A stretch of 64,000 nucleotides of DNA from Cryptomeria japonica. Lineage: Eukaryota > Streptophyta > Pinopsida > Cupressales > Cupressaceae. Of this stretch, positions 59,740 to 64,000 are shown one piece after another. Each line of letters opens with the position of its first letter. Position 1 is the first letter of the stretch. The translations under genes were made by a program, and so were the position numbers. The stretch lies in assembly GCF_030272615.1 (NCBI RefSeq), contig NC_081414.1, positions 527,105,137 to 527,169,136 on the forward strand, read 5' to 3'. The notes beneath the pieces were generated by a model, which was given only the letters and a program-made list of their open reading frames with translations, ran no database searches and was not told the DNA's origin.

Positions 59740-60815
59740 TGTTGGCTTGATGATGATTGTAATGAATAAGTTCATCATATGTTGTCATTGATGAAACACA
59801 TACACACACATATGTTCATATTGTCTACCGGTGTGACTTCAAAGTTGTTTATATTATAACCGGTATACTAGAGGTTTACATGGTGACAACTGGTATATGC
59901 ATGGAGACAATGAGTGGTTATACATAACTCGACATCAACATGAATATCCAGCAAAGATTATCAAAGGAGCATCAAAGGATAAACGGTTTATATGTTTAAC
60001 TCCAACCGATATTGTTTTTCCAACCGATATTCATTGATTATGTAATGAGTTATCAGTAGTTGTGATGAGTTATCCTTTCCGACAATTTTTGGCAGTATTT
60101 TTGTGATGTGTTATGATTGTTTGACCAGATACACTGCACCTAGGTAATTGTGATATGATTTCTAGAGGCCAACATGAAATCTAAATGTCTATATATTGAC
60201 ATCACAATGAATTATTTTATATGAGAAAAGGAGATATGTTATGTGCGAAGGAAGAAGTATTAAGTTGCAGAGTATGTTGGTAAAGAAGTGTTGAGTGCGC
60301 AGAAGAGGATCTATACAAGAAAGTTGTGATACTACTAGATCACACCACCTGTTGTTTTCTAATCACTGCAATAGTCAAATCCCCTAACCGGGTAAGCTCT
60401 AACAAGCTTCATTGTACAAATCCTCTAACCAGGTGATCCATTAGTTTGGATTCAGAAATCCTCCACTGAGGTTACTCCTTACAGGGTATAGATTTTAACT
60501 AAGCTTTGGGATCTTTAATAGGATTTTCTCCTAGCAGAGCACTTTGTAGACCTTAACCAGTTAATTATCTATTACTATAGATAGTTAACTTGTGAGTTCC
60601 ATCTCACCGTGGTTTTTACCTATCTGGGTTTTCCACGTATAAACACTTGTGTTATGGTGGATGTTTTACTTATTGTGGTTGCTATTATATCATTTTGGAT
60701 TACATGCATATTGTTTAACAAACTTGTTAAGTATTTCTACCGGTCAGTGTTTAAAGTAGTATTGTTTTTGGTGTCATCGATTCACCCCCCCTATTAGTGC
60801 TTTACAAGTCCATCA
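59740..60815 (+). repeat. Right LTR (1,076 bp) of the Sirevirus-like element
   Basis: Same ends as the left LTR; the target duplication GTTTT follows at 60816. Differences from the left copy are mainly single transitions and short deletions between direct repeats. Confidence 0.95.
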
Positions 60816-61960
60816 GTTTTCATTGGTGTTCTGTTTTACAATGATTTCTCTTGTTATAATTTGAAGCCTTGTAAGGTTGGGGATCAATTAAAATAGGCTT
60901 CTTTTATTCCTTTGTAGGAGTAACAAAATAAACCTCACTAGGTTGAGAGATACATGATGTTGGGCACTTTTCTCTTTCTTATTTATAAGATGTAGGAGTT
61001 GAAACTACAACATATATAGGAGGAATAGGATGGGTAGGAAGAAGTCCATGTTTGAGAGGTGGATGAGGAATATCCATATCCATAGGTGAAGAATCATTAG
61101 GCTTGGTCAAGGCCGATATCCTTTCATGTTTGAATTTTTGATAAGATACGAAAATAACATCTTGATGAGGTTGCAAAGGTTTACGTTTTTTAGGCCAAAA
61201 TAAATCAAGGGTGAAGTTTCCATGTCTTACTAAGGGTTGATAAAGAATATGATTGATTATTATAACACATCCATTATTAGGGAACTTAAAACATTTATGA
61301 ATGGTAGAGGGAATAAATTTCATAAAATCGAGACATGGGTGTTACAATTTCACACAAAATTGGGCTAAGGTAGGGATAATGACAACGGTAGCATCTAAGA
61401 GCTTAGGACAACCTCAATGGGAAGGGTGATGGAACATATAGTGGCATAGATGAAACCATCACACACCTTGATCATACATCAAATTTATCATATATATCTT
61501 GATGGAATTATTGTGTATAAAGATGTTATTCTATGATAACATTCACCATACATGTTGGATGAATGAGCACTCCTTGTAAGAGATTTCCTTTAATCTTTAG
61601 TAATGTATAATGGATCATCAAGTGCTTTAATAATATCTCTTGATTCAAAGATGATGCACGGGTCACACTTAGGTTTAGGTACTTAATAATGTCAACGACA
61701 TGGTTGAATTTAGTAGATATATTACTAGTAGCTATAAAGATAGGGTTCCTAGTTTCAACAACATTGGTAGAATGAGAAGGCAAAGAATCGGTAAAAAAAT
61801 TGCAAGTTTTGATTAGGATGTGCAATAGGTTTATTTACTCGATCATTCACACCATCCACTACTATAGTATTAGAATCAATAAGATCTTAAATCACATGCT
61901 TACATTTATAGCACTTCTCAGTATCATGGTCGAAATGACAATGGTAATGACAGTAGGTTT
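60816..61960 (-). pseudogene. Gypsy D protease-like and linker region
   Basis: Minus strand, 61960 downward: a CHFDHDTEKC-type metal-binding start, then HVI-DLIDSNTIVVDGVND, resembling the gag-protease linker of some gypsy lineages. At 61825-61526: LNQEILLKHLMIHYTLLKIK and GVLIHPTCMVNVI, in the position of the protease but without an intact DTG/DSG. At 61323-60979: FIPSTIHKCFKFPNNG and LFWPKKRKPLQPHQDVIFVS, similar to the post-protease linker ('VPSTLHQ') of gypsy polyproteins. The frame then continues to the insertion site. Lineage (Tat-like) is only a suggestion. Confidence 0.55.
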
Positions 61961-62109
61961 TAGGATCAAAAGAAAATGACAAAGACTTAGAGGTATCCAT
62001 GGGATGAATAAGAGGATGCTTCATCACATTAGAATCAATCAATTTAAGCATAATACTATGCAATTTTTCATAAAGAGGAGTAAAATTATGATGTGTAAAC
62101 TTTGATGAT

Positions 62110-63450
62110 AAAGGGGCTACAACGAGTGTTGCAGAATCAATATGATTGAAAGCATTATGAAATTATTACTTTCATTTTGAATTTTTTGAAAAGATTGATG
62201 AGCATCTTCATTCTTATCAAATGGAGCCAATGATGAAGAGGATTCAAATTGACTTACTTGAGGATGATAAATATGAAGCACTGTGCATAATTGTGTGAAA
62301 GATGCATAATTAGAAAACAAAAGATTATCTCTATTATCCTTTTGCAAATTATTAATGAAAATTATTTGAACATCACCATCAATCACAAGATAAGCAATAT
62401 GTGGATGCAAATTCTTATATCTACCAATGAAATCAATCACTTTTTCCTTATCTCCTTATTTGCAATGCATCAAATCAATTAATATAATTTGAGGAACAAT
62501 ATTGTTTTGAAAATGTTGCACAAATGCATTAGATAATTTCTAATAAATAATCAATTGAACGAGGAGGAAAGGAGAAAAACCATTGCAAATATTTTCTCTT
62601 AAGTTATGGGAGAATAGTTTTTTCATGAGTTTGTGGTCATGCAAGAAATCACTACACAAAGTTTGAAATGTTTTCACATGAGTTTGGAGGTCACCTTGTT
62701 CATTACATTTCTCCAAATGAGAAACATCTATATTTTGTAGGACAAGAATTCAAATGATATCATTAAAAAGTAGGCCAACAATATCATATGTAGGAATATT
62801 GAGTTTGTATTGGGTTATGGAAGCCAATTGTTGTTGCAAAGATAAATTTTTTTGGAGCAAATGGTTCATAGTGGATTCCATGGATGAATCAGAATTGGAA
62901 ATGCAATATTGTGATGGAGGTGTAGTATTATGATAGTTAGGTGGAACATTTTGATAAGTAGGTAAAGGATATGGTTGGGAAATAAATAGAAGGATAACAG
63001 AAGGAGATATGTAGGAGTATTGATTGATAGGATTTCCCCCATTACTAACATGTGTAACATTAAAATTTTGTGTAGAGGTGCTCATGATAAAAGATGTAAA
63101 TGTAAGCACGTTAGGCAAAGATTTAGGAATATGAATGGAAGGTTCAACTTGATTTGTAGGAATTGAATGATTAAGCACTTCAACGTAAATTTCCATTGGC
63201 ATAACACAATTATCCATAATATGAGCAATACTACACAACACATTCCCACAATATCCATCAATACATGAATCATTCTCTTCAAACCTTCAATCAAGGGGGT
63301 TGCCTCTCCACCCAAGCATTCTTGACTCATTTTTGAAGATCTTCCAATTTTTGGTCAAGCTTCCCCAATTGTTCAATGGTCACTTGACTTAAATAGTCAT
63401 CCTCATCATGAGAAGCATGAGGGGAATTGTTATCCACAATGTTAGGCATG
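62110..63450 (-). pseudogene. Gypsy D gag
   Basis: The minus strand starts MPNIVDNNSPHASHDEDDYL near 63448, continues with TIEQLGKLDQKLEDLQK and, after frame breaks, a proline- and asparagine-rich segment. The core has DLQTHVKTFQTLCSDFLHDH and LIDLMHCK, a stop, then VIDFIGRYKNLHPHIAYLVI and IIFINNLQKDNRDNLLFS. This is the retrotransposon gag core pattern (FIGRYK...L..IQ..FI..L). Several stops and shifts make it inactive. Confidence 0.75.
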
Positions 63451-63586
63451 TCTTATGTAGGAATAGAGAATTCACCCAAGTTTCCATAAAATAGGTTAGT
63501 CAACTCTTGCTTAATACCCTTATTATTTTAACTTTGGTAAGTCATAAGTCTATAACTTCTTCTCATTGAGATATTGGATTCCAAAC

Positions 63587-64000
63587 TGTCATAACCCTCT
63601 TTTTGGACCTAGATACGACTTTACTATTATTATTACTATTACTATTACTATTATTATTAATGTTATTATTATTATTATTTATTTATTTTTTATTATTATT
63701 ATCACTATTGCTACTACAACTATGCTTATTATTATTGTTCTGAATTTCATGAGTAATGTTAGTTTAGAAATGATAAATAGAATGGGGTTGAAACTATTCT
63801 AAATAAGAAAATAATTAATAAGTGGTGACTCACACATGAGGTCATAATTTACTTGGAAATTATTTATCTCCTCATTATTCTAATTGAGCACATGCTGTAG
63901 GAGAAATAAGAAGATTCTAGAAAATAATTTTTTTCAAATTCAAATATTAAAAATAAATATTATATTTAGCAAATATATGACATGGGAGTTACAAAATTAT
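63587..64000 (+). repeat. Start of a chromovirus-type LTR, cut by the window end
   Basis: It opens TGTCATAACCCTC, close to the G1 LTR start TGTCACAACCCTC at 22118. About 290 bp in, it has GCACATGCTGTAGGAG...AGAAG.TTCTAGA, where the G1 LTR has GCACATGTTGTAGGAG...AGAAGCTTCTAGA. The rest is more diverged. It is a plus-strand LTR of the same broad family as G1 and continues beyond the window. Confidence 0.55.
63620..63740. repeat. ATT/ACT trinucleotide microsatellite
   Basis: Imperfect (ATT)n with ACT interruptions within the LTR start at the window end; the open frame across it is a shadow of the repeat. Confidence 0.9.

Larger units (their letters stand above)
53363..60815 (+). mobile_element. 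Sirevirus-like LTR retrotransposon without pol, carrying a long extra ORF
   Basis: LTRs at 53363-54487 and 59740-60815 both open TGTTGGCTTG and close AAGTCCATCA. The flanks are identical 5-bp duplications GTTTT (53358-53362 and 60816-60820). A primer-binding site follows the left LTR and purine tracts precede the right one. The interior encodes a Gag-like protein with coiled coil and several zinc knuckles, then a decayed ORF of about 1,050 codons. There is no protease, integrase or RT. Several zinc knuckles, more than one polypurine tract and a large ORF next to the 3' LTR are features of Sireviruses (Ty1/copia); that placement is inference. Confidence 0.8.
52864..63450 (-). mobile_element. 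Gypsy D: Ty3/gypsy-type element, minus strand, split by an LTR insertion
   Basis: Gag (63450-62110), a protease-like and linker region (about 61960-60816) and a terminal acidic part (53362-52864) follow each other on the minus strand. The 53363-60815 element interrupts it. When the insert and one GTTTT copy are left out, the minus-strand frame runs on without a shift across the junction. No reverse transcriptase, RNase H or integrase is seen. Either these were deleted or the family is non-autonomous. The LTRs were not located. Confidence 0.65.

Overview
The window reads as nuclear DNA of a seed plant with a large, transposon-rich genome. The evidence is AT-rich intergenic sequence, a spliced plant-type gene with GT-AG introns, and many decayed plant transposons (Ty1/copia, Ty3/gypsy chromovirus, L1-type LINE, hAT with DUF659). 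LTRs near 3.7 kb and heavy nesting would fit a gymnosperm, but nothing here fixes the species. I see no prokaryotic operons, CRISPR arrays, rRNA or tRNA genes.

Layout: 1-2.4 kb holds a minus-strand copia-type LTR. 2.7-6.1 kb is a hAT element with a broken three-exon transposase. 6.7-7.6 kb is a LINE RNase H remnant. The only convincing host gene lies at 8.5-15.4 kb on the plus strand: ten exons in compatible phases giving 593 codons of open frame, including one GC-AG intron. An antisense gene fragment sits in one of its introns.

From 17.6 to 48.2 kb there is one transposon nest. A decayed copia element (copia A) was hit in its 5' LTR by a full-length L1 LINE with a 12-bp target duplication. 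The LINE was then split by 16.3 kb of chromovirus (Ty3/gypsy) sequence made of two different elements fused at a short microhomology. The 3' side of copia A carries a further small LTR element that has no pol. Next comes a minus-strand copia reverse transcriptase remnant (copia B, 48.6-50.3 kb).

From 52.9 to 63.4 kb a minus-strand gypsy-type element with gag and a long polyprotein is interrupted by a plus-strand LTR retrotransposon (53363-60815, TSD GTTTT). That inserted element has a multi-zinc-knuckle Gag and a decayed ORF of about 1,050 codons, but no protease, integrase or reverse transcriptase. It looks like a Sirevirus-type non-autonomous element that kept an envelope-like ORF, and it is the most unusual object here. 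The window ends inside the start of another LTR related to the one at 22118.

Nothing suggests that these elements are intact or active. Nearly every element ORF has stops and frameshifts, and in the best-preserved chromovirus the stops are mostly TAG where the family would have CAG.
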